Assembly: GCA_964608915.1 (NCBI GenBank)
Contig: CAZSQA010000002.1
Location: 213,231-277,230, forward strand
Reading direction: 5' to 3'
Origin: QWQI01 sp964608915
GTDB lineage: Bacteria; Planctomycetota; Planctomycetia; Isosphaerales; Isosphaeraceae
Length of the DNA: 64,000 bases
The notes under the pieces are model-generated. The model saw nothing but the letters and a program-made list of their open reading frames with translations, did no database searches and was not told the DNA's origin. Numbering within the stretch: position 1 is the first letter of the stretch; every line of letters starts with the position of its first letter. Below, piece after piece: positions 55,501-63,445 of the stretch. Both the position numbers and the translations under genes were made by a program.

Positions 55501-58500
55501 GCTTCGACCTGACCGTCCAGGACATCACCGGCAGCCAGGTGAACTTCATCCGCACGAAATTCGTCGACGCGACGGACGCCAACAATCTGACGCTCGACGG
55601 CACGATCGCGGGCGACGTGATCGACGCCGACTATGTCCTTCCGCCCGGCGGCGAACCGAACGCCCAGGTTCTGATGCCCTGGGGCACGCTCTGGGCGTAC
55701 AAGCCTGCGTCCCAGCTCGCGAACGACACGCTGCAGATTCAGGGCCAGGCCGGTGACGACGTCATCAAAGTCAGCGATGCGCTGAGTCAGGGCGGTTTCG
55801 GCTGGAACATCTCGCTCACAGGCGGCTCCGGCAACGACTTCCTCTCGGCCGACGCCACCCTCGTTGGCGGCGACGGCAACGATACGCTTCTGGGCGGCAC
55901 GGGCGACGACCTGCTCGAAGGCAACGCGGGCGACGACGTGTTCCTGATCTCCGACGGTCTCGATACGTTCGTCGGCGGCGCCGGGTTCGACTCGGTACAG
56001 GTGATCGGCGCAACGGACGCCTTCAACGAATACGACATCTGGCAATACGCGGGAAATCCGACCAGGATCTGGGTCAATTCAATCCTGCATAATCTCGAAC
56101 TCGCGGAAATCGACCAGATTTCGGTTCTGGGTTCTACGGGCACCGACATCGTTTCGGTCGCTGGTGACCGGGTCGATACGATTCCGATCCTGGCAATTCT
56201 CGGAGCCGGCAATGATGAGGTCGACGCGAACATCGCCGCTATCAGCCAGGTCGTGACCGCTTATGGCGAAGAGGGTCAGGACCTTTTCTACTCCGGCCCC
56301 GGAACCAGCTTCTTCTACGGTGGCGACGACTACGACCGGTTCGTCGTTTCCAGGCATTCGTACGACTCCGCGAACTGGTTCGACGGCGGTTCCGGCTTCA
56401 ACGAGCTGGTCGTGGAGACGCCGCCCACGGGCACGACGGCCGTCAGTTCGATTCCCAGCGGATTCAAGGTCACGAATTCCGACCATACCGGGCAGACCCT
56501 GGCGTGGAATATCGGCAATGTCGTGGTCGACGTGATCGGCGGCGGAGGAATCGTCATCGACGGCTCCAATAACGACGACACGATCCGCACGTTCGACTCG
56601 ACGTCCGACCTGCTTCCCACGCTGCCCACCGGTCAGCTCCTGATCGCCGGCCTGGGTGCGGACATCACGATCAATGGAGTTCTCCCGAACCAGGTCATCG
56701 ACATTCACGGCGAGGGCGGCGATGACACCTTCCAGTCTCTCGGCAATGCCGGTGCCTTCGTGACCTTCTACGGCGACAGCGGCGACGACAGCTTCGTCAT
56801 CACCGAAGAGAGCCGGTTCGCGACGTTCGCCGGCGGCGATGGCTACGACCGGACATCACTCCAGGGAAGCGCCTTCAGCGAACTGATCGAAATCCTTTCC
56901 ACCGCTCCGGCGACGATCACCATGGTCGTCGACAACAATATCGTCGGCGATTCGCGGGAAACCGAAGAGTTCATCGTCGATGCGATGGGCGGCTCCGACG
57001 AGATCCGGGCGACGATCGACCAGTTCCTGTTCAATTTCCTGAACTTCAAGTTCTACGGCGGTGCTGGCAACGACATCATCGATCTGAACTTCGGCGGCGG
57101 GTCTTTCGGCCATTTCACCGTGGAAGGCGGCGCCGGCGAAGACTATCTGATCGGTTCGACGCTCGCCAACTCACAGCTCCTCTCTGGCGGACTCGGCAAC
57201 GACCGGATCGAAACCGGCAGTTCCGCCCTGGTCTTCGGCGACGCAGGAAATGACACGCTGATCGGTTCGCCCGGAAACGACACGATTTCGGGCGGCGACG
57301 GCGACGACGAGATCGTCGGCGATGCCGGCAACGATATCCTCTCCGGCGATGCGGGCGAAGACTTCCTCTCGGGTGGCGACGGTTTCGATGCACTCTACGG
57401 CGGTGCCGATTCCGACCTGCTCTTGCCGGGAACCAACGACAGCGTGACGCCGGAAATCGTCGATGGCGGTTCGGGCCTGGATCAAGTCCGATTCGATTTT
57501 TCGGGCATCGCTGGTCTGATCGGCCGCACGGCCGGCACAGTGAACGTCGGCGATTTCGGCGGAACGACACTGTTCAACTCGACCGATGTCGAAGACCTGC
57601 TCGCCGAAGCCAACACGACCGTCCCCGGCGCCACCGGAATGGATGTGACGATTCAGGACCTGACCGGCAGTCAGGTCAACTTCGTTCGTGTCATCTTCTC
57701 TGACCCGAACGACCGTAACCAGCTGATCATGCAGGGGACGATCGCCAACGACACGATCGACGCCAGTTACGTCCTTCCGCCCGGCGGCACGCCTAATGCC
57801 CAGGTGCTGATGCCGTGGGGCACGGTCTGGGCGTTCACGCAGGGGGCCCTCGCTCCTCTGAACACACTGCTGATCGAAGGCCGCGAAGGCAACGACGTCA
57901 TCAAGACGAGCCCCTATCTGAACGAAGGAGCTTTCTCCTGGAATATCGTGCTCCAGGGCGACGAAGGCAACGACTTCCTCTCGGCCGACGCGACGCTCAT
58001 CGGCGGAGCCGGCAACGATACGCTTCAGGGCGGCATCGGCGACGATTCGCTCGAAGGTGGCGACGGCGACGATGTCTTCCTGCTCTCCGACGGAACGGAC
58101 ACGTTCCTGGGCGGCCTTGGGTTCGATATCGTGCAGGTCGTCGGTTCGGTAAATGGGCCGAACCTGTTCGAGGTCGATCAGAGCGCCGGCAACCCGACGG
58201 ACATCAAGGTGAGCGTCGACGTTCACTCCGTCATTCTTTCCGAAATCGATCAGATTTCGGTTCAGGGCGGAAGTGCCCGCGACATGCTCTTCGTGTCGGG
58301 TGACAGCACCGATCCGATTTCGATCCTGGCCATGCTCGGCGACGGCGATGACCTGGTCGACACCGCGGCGAACTTGTCGGCAATTCTGCATGTGACGGCC
58401 TGGGGCGAAGCGGGCAACGACGATTTCATCTCGGGCCCAGGTCGAGACCTCTTCTACGGCGGCAGCGAATACGACATTTTCGTCGCCAGTGCGAACTCGT

Positions 58501-61500
58501 TCGATTCGAACGACTGGTTCGACGGCGGCACCGGTTTCAACGAGCTGGTCGTCAATATCCCGGCGGCAGGCACGACGACGATCACGCCGATCCCGAGCGG
58601 TTTCAGCGTATTCAACACGGACTACACCGGTTCGACCATCGCCCTGAACATCGGCAATCTGGAGATCAACGGTGGCGGCGGTGGCGGCATCGTGATCGAC
58701 GGATCCAACAACGATGACACGATCCGCACGTTCGATTCGACTTCCGACCTCGTTCCTCCGCTCGCACCGGCGACACTCCTGATCGCCGGCCTGGGCGCTG
58801 ACATTTATGTCAACAGCGTCGTTCCGGGCCAGTTCATCGGCATCCACGGCCAGGGCGGCAACGATACGTTCCAGTCCCTCGGCAACGCTCAATCGAACCT
58901 GAACTTCTTCGGCGACAGCGGCGACGACAAGTTCGTCGTGACACGTGAAAGCGTTACGGCCAGGTTCACGGGCGGTGCGGGGCTGGATACGGTCATCGTC
59001 AACGGCACCGAAGTCAACAATGCCCTGATCTTCCAGGACAACGGAGCCGGTGCTCTGTCGATCGGTATCGATCTCACCGAACGGGGCTTGGTCGTCCAGG
59101 CCGAGTCGTTGATCGCCAACGGCCTTGGAGGCGGCGACCGCATCGAAGTCATCAGCGAAGCTCCAGCGACCGGTATTCAGCGGTTCGAACTCAACGGCGG
59201 CGATGGCGCGGATTCGATCTATCTCAACGGCACGAAATCGGCCCAGTACGCGATCTACGGCGGGGGTGGCAACGACACCTTCGTCGGGCCGGACGGCTTC
59301 GCGGCCGTCGTGGTCTACGCCGGCGAGGGAAATGATTCGATCTTCGGCAACGGAGCATCGCTGGAAGTTTACGGCGAGGCCGGAAATGACACGATCTTCG
59401 GATCTGCCGCTGCAGATTTCATCAGCGGTGGCGAAGGCGACGACCAGATCGAGGGCGGCACCGGCAACGACCAGATCTTCGGCGACGCCGACCAGGACCG
59501 AATCTACTGGATCGACGGCGACGGCAACGACGGCATCGACGGCGGCACAGGTCAGGATTCCCTGTTCGCCAACGGCTCCCCCCAGGCCGGCAACGATTTC
59601 GAACTTCAGCCCGAGCCGGGCTTTCCGGGCTGGTACTCGCTGAGGATCAACGCTTACCGCCTCAGCGGCGGGGAAATCGAATTTGTCGGCATGTCCGGCG
59701 GCAGCGGCAGCGACAGGTTCACCATCGGTGATCTTTCGACAACAGCCATCACTTCGGTCGAGGCCAATTTCGGCATGGACCTTGTGCCGGACTCGCTGTT
59801 CGTTCTAGGCACGATGAACAACGACACGATCCTCCTGACCGGGACCGACGGCAAAGCCGCGATCACGGGCCTCCCCTGGCTCGTCCAGGCCCGCAATATT
59901 TTGGCCGACGGCAATACGCTGGTCGACGGCATCTCGATCGACGGCCATTACGGCAACGACTGGCTGCGGTCTGGCATCGTCTCCAACTCACCGATGCTCG
60001 TCACCCTGATCGGTAGTCAGGGCTCCGACCTGATCGAAGTCAACACGATCGCCTTGGGCGACAACGCGAACCGCGTGACCGTCATCGCGGACGGCGACGT
60101 CTTCGTGGACAGGATCCTGCTGACCAACGGCCGCAACCTGGTCATCGGCAGTGCCAACGACGTAATCGAAATCACCGGCACCGAAAACAAGGACACGATC
60201 TCCGTCGACGGGGGAGTCACCCCTGGCCGTGTCGTGTTCGACGTGAACGGTCAGGCAAGTTCGAACGATCTGACGAACTTCCTCGGCGTGATGCACATCG
60301 ACGGCCTGGGCGGCGACGACGTGATCTACACGCGGAACTATGCGACCTCGTCTTCGGTTCTCGGTGGCCTGGGCAACGACATCATCGATTCCAGAACCAT
60401 GAACGCGCCCGTCAGCCTTTATGGCGGCAGCGGCAACGACATGCTCCTCGGCGGTGCCTGGGATGACTACATCGACGGCGGCGAAGGCATCGACCAGCTA
60501 TTCGGCGGCCGTGGCAACGACCGGGTCGAAGGCGGTTCGGGCAGCGACTCGATCTTCTACACTGCCGGCGAAGGCCAGGATCTCGTCGATGGAGGCGAAG
60601 GGGTCAATAACCTCTACGTCAACGGCAGCTCAGACAGTGAAAACCTGATCGTTCTCTACTCCGATCTGTTCGACCCGACGGCGATCGATATCGACGTCAA
60701 CAATATCAGTCTCGCGATCACGGCGAAATCGATTCAGGGCATCAAGCTGTCCGGCGGCAACGTCGCGGATCAGTTCACCGTGCAGAACCTGGCCGGAACG
60801 CCGCTGCAAAGCCTGATCGTGGACATGGGCATCGATGCCAATTTCGGTGATACGGTGACTTTCGACGGCACCATCGGCAACGACACGATCGGCGTCGGCA
60901 GCGACGTCCTCCGCGACGTGCTGGTCACCGGGCTGAGCTACAAGGCCCGAGTCACCGGCTTCAATTTCAACCCGGCAGCTCCGGTGGTCGACAAGATCAT
61001 CGTCAACGGCGATGCGGGTTACGATACGCTGTTCGTCAATGCCAGCATGACGGCCCCCGCCGGTGTGCGGCTTAACGGCGGCATCGGCAACGACCTGCTC
61101 TACAGCGAAGCTCCTGACCTGACGAACCCGGGCGGCCGCTTCCGCGTGATGCTCGACGGCGGCTCCGGCATCGACGAATTCACGGTGTCTCAGGGCAGCG
61201 TGTACCTCGTCGGCTCGGGTGCCGATATCCTGCACATCGACGGCAACGTGCTGAACAACCAGATGGGTATCGTGATGGGCCTCGACGTCCTGAACTACAC
61301 CCTGGACGGTTCGCTGATCCAGTACAACGTGACGGACTACTCGGGCACGCTTTCGATCGACGCCCAGGGCGGAAATGACGTCGTCTTCCTGCAGGCTTAC
61401 GGCTTCGCATCGACGGTCGTCGGCGGCCTCGGCAACGACCGCATCGACGCCAGCGGCATGAACATTCCGGTGTACCTCTACGGCGGCGACGGCAACGACG

Positions 61501-63296
61501 CCCTTTACGGCGGTTCGTCGCAGGATGTCATCGACGGCGGTGCCGGCAACGACACCATCCAGGGCAATCAAGGCTTCGACACCATTTATGGCGGCGACGG
61601 CTCGGATCTCTTCTCCTGGTACACGGGTGACAACAGTGACGAAGTCGACGGCGGCACCGGCGACGACCGTCTGGTCTTCATCGCCTCCGGCACGGACGAT
61701 CAGAAAGTCACGCTCACTCCCGCCACTTCGACCACACCCTCGACGGCGAACGGCATCGGAATGGGCAACGCGAACATGATCCTGGCCGCGATGGCCGGCA
61801 ACGGTTCGGTGACCGCTGGCTCGATCGAGTCGGTCCTGCTGGAAGGCGGCGACGGCTGCGACCTCTTCGGTATCGGCAACCTGCAGACGACCGACGTCCG
61901 CGTCGTCGACGTGCAGATCAACAACCCCGAAGGCCACGCGGTTGTCTCCACCTACGCGACCAACCTGCCTGACACGATCACCGTCACGGCCGATGCGCCG
62001 GATCAGATTGGCGTCAACGGCCTGGCCGTGCCTGTGCGGATCTTCGGTGCCGTGGCCGATGCGACGGCGATCGTCGTTCACGCCGGTTTCGGTGGCGACA
62101 CGATCGAAGTCGACCCGCAGGCCGAAGCCCAGGCGATCATCGTCATCGACGGCGGTTCGGGCAACGACACCATCACCGGCGGTTCGATCATCATCGGTGG
62201 CCCCGGCAACAACCTGCTGATCGGCTCCGACGGCCCGAACACGATCGTCGGCGGCACCGGTTCCGACACGATTTACGGCTTGGGCGGTAACGATACCCTC
62301 TTCGGCGACGCCGAAGTGCTCAACATCGACATCCTCGGCCCGAACTGCGAATACATCGGCAACCTGATCATCCTGCCGACTGCGACCGGTGCCCCGGATT
62401 CGATCTTCGGCGGCGACGGCGACGACTTCATCAACGGCAACGTCGGCGCCGACTCGATCTACGGCGGCGAAGGCCACGACGACATCGGTGCCCAGACCTA
62501 CAACGGCGTCTTCTTCCCAGAAGCCGGCAATGACGTGATCGACGCCGGCGAAGGCGACAACTGCGTCTTCTCGGGCACAGGCAACGACACCGTCACCGCC
62601 GGCAACGGCAACAACCGGATCGTTCTCGACGAAGGCGACGACACCGCCACCACCGGCAACGGCAATAACTCGATCTTCGGCGGTGCCGGCAACGACACCG
62701 CCACCACCGGCGAGGGCAACGACCTTGTCGCTCTGGGCGCCGGCGACGACAAAGCCACCCTCGGCTCGGGCAACGACATCGCCTGGGGCGAAGACGGCAA
62801 CGACTTCATTATCGGTGGTTACGGCAATGACAGCCTCTACGGCGGTGCCGGCAATGACATCCTCTGGGGCGGCCTGAAGGCCACCCAGCCGCTCAAGAAG
62901 GGCCAGAAGCACGCCCCGATCGAACCTTCCGACGGCGACGACGTCCTGGCCGGCAACGACGGCTTCGACCAGCTCGACGGCGGCAACAGCAACAACATCA
63001 TGGACGCCGGTGCCGACTACATCCGTGAAACGATGGTCGGCTCGGGCGGCTGGGACACGGCCTACATCCACAAGGATGAAGGCAAGTTCCAGGACGTCCT
63101 GAAGAACCACTCGAAGCGCTACACGCTGATCCCCTACGGGGCCATGATGATCCCGGTCGTTCCGAAGACCCCGACCGACTGCGACTCGCCGATCCTCGTG
63201 AGCGTGCCGAACCCGCTGGCCGGTGCCCTGAACTCGCCGCCGAAGAAGGCCGCCGCTCCCAAGCCGACGGTCGTCAAGAAACTCCGCGGCCGCTGA
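49515..63296 (+). CDS. Giant RTX-like Ca-binding surface protein with LEPR-XLL-like N-terminus
   Basis: 4593 residues. AGGAG lies 11-15 nt upstream of the ATG. Residues 36-45 (ELEARRLLTL) match the LEPR-XLL motif near the N-terminus of large planctomycete extracellular proteins. The body is rich in Asp/Gly nonapeptides of the hemolysin type (GGxGxDxL, e.g. GGAGNDTLQGG, GGTGDDVLIGN), interspersed with longer beta-rich domains. Landmark SADATL modules start at residues 356, 1044, 2107 and 2819, and other segments are duplicated with fixed offsets. The densest repeats lie near 4295-4480. The last 110 residues are basic (ending KPTVVKKLRGR) without a recognised sorting motif. It should bind Ca and sit outside the cell. 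The first 250 codons are more AT-rich than the rest. Role (adhesion, matrix, S-layer) is inferred. Confidence 0.93.
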   Translation: MSHGIDLQRFFRWVNGDRNRAASRAKEQRQFAPLADELEARRLLTLNVWIDDTNRVRVDADNDIAQYIFLNFDANTSTYQIEALGPASNFFIVSDTSVGLTVTKTDYAGVGNNPKLTIVENTQTVPAIFLSTGDSDDTVFVTNAKANVLVSTADGADRITHTLLSPNSNGPLNVDGGAGQDTVSINYDFAGSFNINQSIYGSTFDSNLIIQTEVGVILPTDFIHVGTEDVEVVQDFVTAPNSNITFNVNGINGNPNGGWLDRTVLSDLSIFPISLNKSVNLFGYESNDDIDIFQSTDGTNFIVGLTGPRLPNTNIFNMDPVLGILRLRTLGGDDVVKAAPGVEALTSISVDGGAGDDYISADATLIGGSGNDTLQGGAGNDSIDGGLGDDVIVLTGGTDTYVGGGGFDTLYMSGSGGADFSLSVTQNQGVPAQFSTNGVASTVTMNGIARISVQGSAGNDVLTVAGTSTTPVPIVAFMGAGADFVGTTGASAQHVVTGYGEAGQDAYDAGPGRDTFYGGDDSDSFNSTPGEENDDIFDGGSGENVLEAIGTDIFLLDIAGVLTLINGGTGSVSGYGVSRVSLLVNDPGTNPVRLQADAGDNTILVTDSTTNPTLPPGMVEISGLMVPVFVTGLTVGDQLTVAGNAGADSFTAKGSNGASVSFEGGAGMDSFHVLPTSTAATFDGNLGDVVSLSGTLGPDSVSLTPGFNSYALTLNGTTQTIFGAGRFVIETWSGSDEVILAADTDLDLTVDTGNDDDLIDLNGVDSAGANVRVYGGDGADSVFGPVSAQTVIYGGTGDDFVVLIGAATVFGEGGDDNLSGGDGGDSLDGGDGNDEITGGAGDDFISTGAGFNLVAGGLDNDVIVGGPDADQFYWFAGDGSDIVDGGGGGDSISAFGADGAANQFAVLRYGTGYEFVYNGSEGILTSAVPWIDMYAGLDSNAEGSVEDMSGISIERAAFFFDLAATSDVTVNGTLGDDNLLVASVPGFVGIVSIAGLSYQFRYLGEATGLATNLTVLGQDGDDTMKSTLISPTISTITFDGGTGNDFLSADATLIGGAGDDTLQGGTGDDVLIGNDGDDTFLISDGNDSFDGGAGFDIVRLVGATAAPNFFGVQQSNGMPVFVQVNATATNIDLTGIDLISVQGSTGQDFLLVTGDADVPFPILATLDLGNDITDTNQAALAQRTSVYGEGGDDYFISGPGTDYFYGGDDYDLFDAMYASRDSFDFFDGGTGFNDLYVEGSAFGDNVITAIPSGFLVTNTNGTGETRALNIGSVFVDSAGSGVILNASDDDDVIRTYDSTSDLTPTLPQNELLVTGMPGDIRIIGIEAGSFVVIHGQGGNDTFQSLGNADITIDFIGDSGDDRFVVTEESRAAFFTGGAGIDRVDVTTTLGNDTVVVAAAIPGESVSVNGVVIATVIAAEQLSIDMLAGNDSLLMTSVAPGIGMTDYDFSGGDGDDQITLSGFTAIPGSVFHVRGGTGNDGVLAVNVDNALLIAFGGSGNDSMQTSLRAELYGDEGDDTLIGSDLSDSISGGGGNDQIIGAGSRDFLYGDEGQDSFFWDSVDDGDDIVDGGTGQDALFVAPNDGVPDAFTLRANTFFHNLFDIVIAGNVIGGGAIEQVNLSGGSSTDSFTIDDLSQTSITDVNIRLGFDQVGDEVYVQGTTANDFVVISGSDETLINGLPWMIRVMGAQFSATTLVDGILFDGHLGEDTIITASNLTNPVLVTIHGGAGGDDIRINSPTLGDNTNRVTVDVSADVFADVIQLRNGRNRVVGGDLDVILVSGTENDDRIDIVPDGGGRIEISLAPPGFFSSNDLTAFSGVVHVEGLGGDDEIRMLAELRSTIWGGDGNDRIFVGPGGALAYGGSGNDQMTGGIGNDTFYGGAGNDDLIGDEGDDILYGEDGEDVLFGGLGLDLLYGGADADLLLPGKNGTLAPEFVDGGSGQDQIRFDFNSLAGIIGRTAGVLNVGEFGAVTAETAFNAVDAENLLVIVDSTVLGSTGFDLTVQDITGSQVNFIRTKFVDATDANNLTLDGTIAGDVIDADYVLPPGGEPNAQVLMPWGTLWAYKPASQLANDTLQIQGQAGDDVIKVSDALSQGGFGWNISLTGGSGNDFLSADATLVGGDGNDTLLGGTGDDLLEGNAGDDVFLISDGLDTFVGGAGFDSVQVIGATDAFNEYDIWQYAGNPTRIWVNSILHNLELAEIDQISVLGSTGTDIVSVAGDRVDTIPILAILGAGNDEVDANIAAISQVVTAYGEEGQDLFYSGPGTSFFYGGDDYDRFVVSRHSYDSANWFDGGSGFNELVVETPPTGTTAVSSIPSGFKVTNSDHTGQTLAWNIGNVVVDVIGGGGIVIDGSNNDDTIRTFDSTSDLLPTLPTGQLLIAGLGADITINGVLPNQVIDIHGEGGDDTFQSLGNAGAFVTFYGDSGDDSFVITEESRFATFAGGDGYDRTSLQGSAFSELIEILSTAPATITMVVDNNIVGDSRETEEFIVDAMGGSDEIRATIDQFLFNFLNFKFYGGAGNDIIDLNFGGGSFGHFTVEGGAGEDYLIGSTLANSQLLSGGLGNDRIETGSSALVFGDAGNDTLIGSPGNDTISGGDGDDEIVGDAGNDILSGDAGEDFLSGGDGFDALYGGADSDLLLPGTNDSVTPEIVDGGSGLDQVRFDFSGIAGLIGRTAGTVNVGDFGGTTLFNSTDVEDLLAEANTTVPGATGMDVTIQDLTGSQVNFVRVIFSDPNDRNQLIMQGTIANDTIDASYVLPPGGTPNAQVLMPWGTVWAFTQGALAPLNTLLIEGREGNDVIKTSPYLNEGAFSWNIVLQGDEGNDFLSADATLIGGAGNDTLQGGIGDDSLEGGDGDDVFLLSDGTDTFLGGLGFDIVQVVGSVNGPNLFEVDQSAGNPTDIKVSVDVHSVILSEIDQISVQGGSARDMLFVSGDSTDPISILAMLGDGDDLVDTAANLSAILHVTAWGEAGNDDFISGPGRDLFYGGSEYDIFVASANSFDSNDWFDGGTGFNELVVNIPAAGTTTITPIPSGFSVFNTDYTGSTIALNIGNLEINGGGGGGIVIDGSNNDDTIRTFDSTSDLVPPLAPATLLIAGLGADIYVNSVVPGQFIGIHGQGGNDTFQSLGNAQSNLNFFGDSGDDKFVVTRESVTARFTGGAGLDTVIVNGTEVNNALIFQDNGAGALSIGIDLTERGLVVQAESLIANGLGGGDRIEVISEAPATGIQRFELNGGDGADSIYLNGTKSAQYAIYGGGGNDTFVGPDGFAAVVVYAGEGNDSIFGNGASLEVYGEAGNDTIFGSAAADFISGGEGDDQIEGGTGNDQIFGDADQDRIYWIDGDGNDGIDGGTGQDSLFANGSPQAGNDFELQPEPGFPGWYSLRINAYRLSGGEIEFVGMSGGSGSDRFTIGDLSTTAITSVEANFGMDLVPDSLFVLGTMNNDTILLTGTDGKAAITGLPWLVQARNILADGNTLVDGISIDGHYGNDWLRSGIVSNSPMLVTLIGSQGSDLIEVNTIALGDNANRVTVIADGDVFVDRILLTNGRNLVIGSANDVIEITGTENKDTISVDGGVTPGRVVFDVNGQASSNDLTNFLGVMHIDGLGGDDVIYTRNYATSSSVLGGLGNDIIDSRTMNAPVSLYGGSGNDMLLGGAWDDYIDGGEGIDQLFGGRGNDRVEGGSGSDSIFYTAGEGQDLVDGGEGVNNLYVNGSSDSENLIVLYSDLFDPTAIDIDVNNISLAITAKSIQGIKLSGGNVADQFTVQNLAGTPLQSLIVDMGIDANFGDTVTFDGTIGNDTIGVGSDVLRDVLVTGLSYKARVTGFNFNPAAPVVDKIIVNGDAGYDTLFVNASMTAPAGVRLNGGIGNDLLYSEAPDLTNPGGRFRVMLDGGSGIDEFTVSQGSVYLVGSGADILHIDGNVLNNQMGIVMGLDVLNYTLDGSLIQYNVTDYSGTLSIDAQGGNDVVFLQAYGFASTVVGGLGNDRIDASGMNIPVYLYGGDGNDALYGGSSQDVIDGGAGNDTIQGNQGFDTIYGGDGSDLFSWYTGDNSDEVDGGTGDDRLVFIASGTDDQKVTLTPATSTTPSTANGIGMGNANMILAAMAGNGSVTAGSIESVLLEGGDGCDLFGIGNLQTTDVRVVDVQINNPEGHAVVSTYATNLPDTITVTADAPDQIGVNGLAVPVRIFGAVADATAIVVHAGFGGDTIEVDPQAEAQAIIVIDGGSGNDTITGGSIIIGGPGNNLLIGSDGPNTIVGGTGSDTIYGLGGNDTLFGDAEVLNIDILGPNCEYIGNLIILPTATGAPDSIFGGDGDDFINGNVGADSIYGGEGHDDIGAQTYNGVFFPEAGNDVIDAGEGDNCVFSGTGNDTVTAGNGNNRIVLDEGDDTATTGNGNNSIFGGAGNDTATTGEGNDLVALGAGDDKATLGSGNDIAWGEDGNDFIIGGYGNDSLYGGAGNDILWGGLKATQPLKKGQKHAPIEPSDGDDVLAGNDGFDQLDGGNSNNIMDAGADYIRETMVGSGGWDTAYIHKDEGKFQDVLKNHSKRYTLIPYGAMMIPVVPKTPTDCDSPILVSVPNPLAGALNSPPKKAAAPKPTVVKKLRGR

Positions 63297-63347
63297 TCCG
63301 GCCCGACGGTCGATTCGATCCGATCCGTCGAACACCCGTAACTTCCG

Positions 63348-63377
63348 AAGCCGGCGGCTCAAAAAAGTCGCCGGCTT
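63348..63377 (+). terminator. Terminator after the giant gene
   Basis: A 9-bp stem AAGCCGGCG/CGCCGGCTT with a 12-nt loop containing six A. It is followed by TCATTTG, a weak U-tract. It lies 52 bp after the stop codon. Confidence 0.65.
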
Positions 63378-63445
63378 TCATTTGCCGTGACTTCATTGCG
63401 AAACAAAAGACCATATTGCTTCGAATCGCCTTCGCCTCCTGCGCC

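Noticed and set aside
50580..62880. Regular short repeats that might suggest a CRISPR or satellite array
   Set aside because: They are in frame, vary in sequence and encode GGxGxD nonapeptides of one protein; there are no unique spacers.
60630..63362. Minus-strand open frame of about 910 codons, and similar ones at 51966-54305 and 57171-58892
   Set aside because: They mirror the Asp/Gly repeats of the giant gene; Val/Ala/Arg-rich translation without signals of a real protein.
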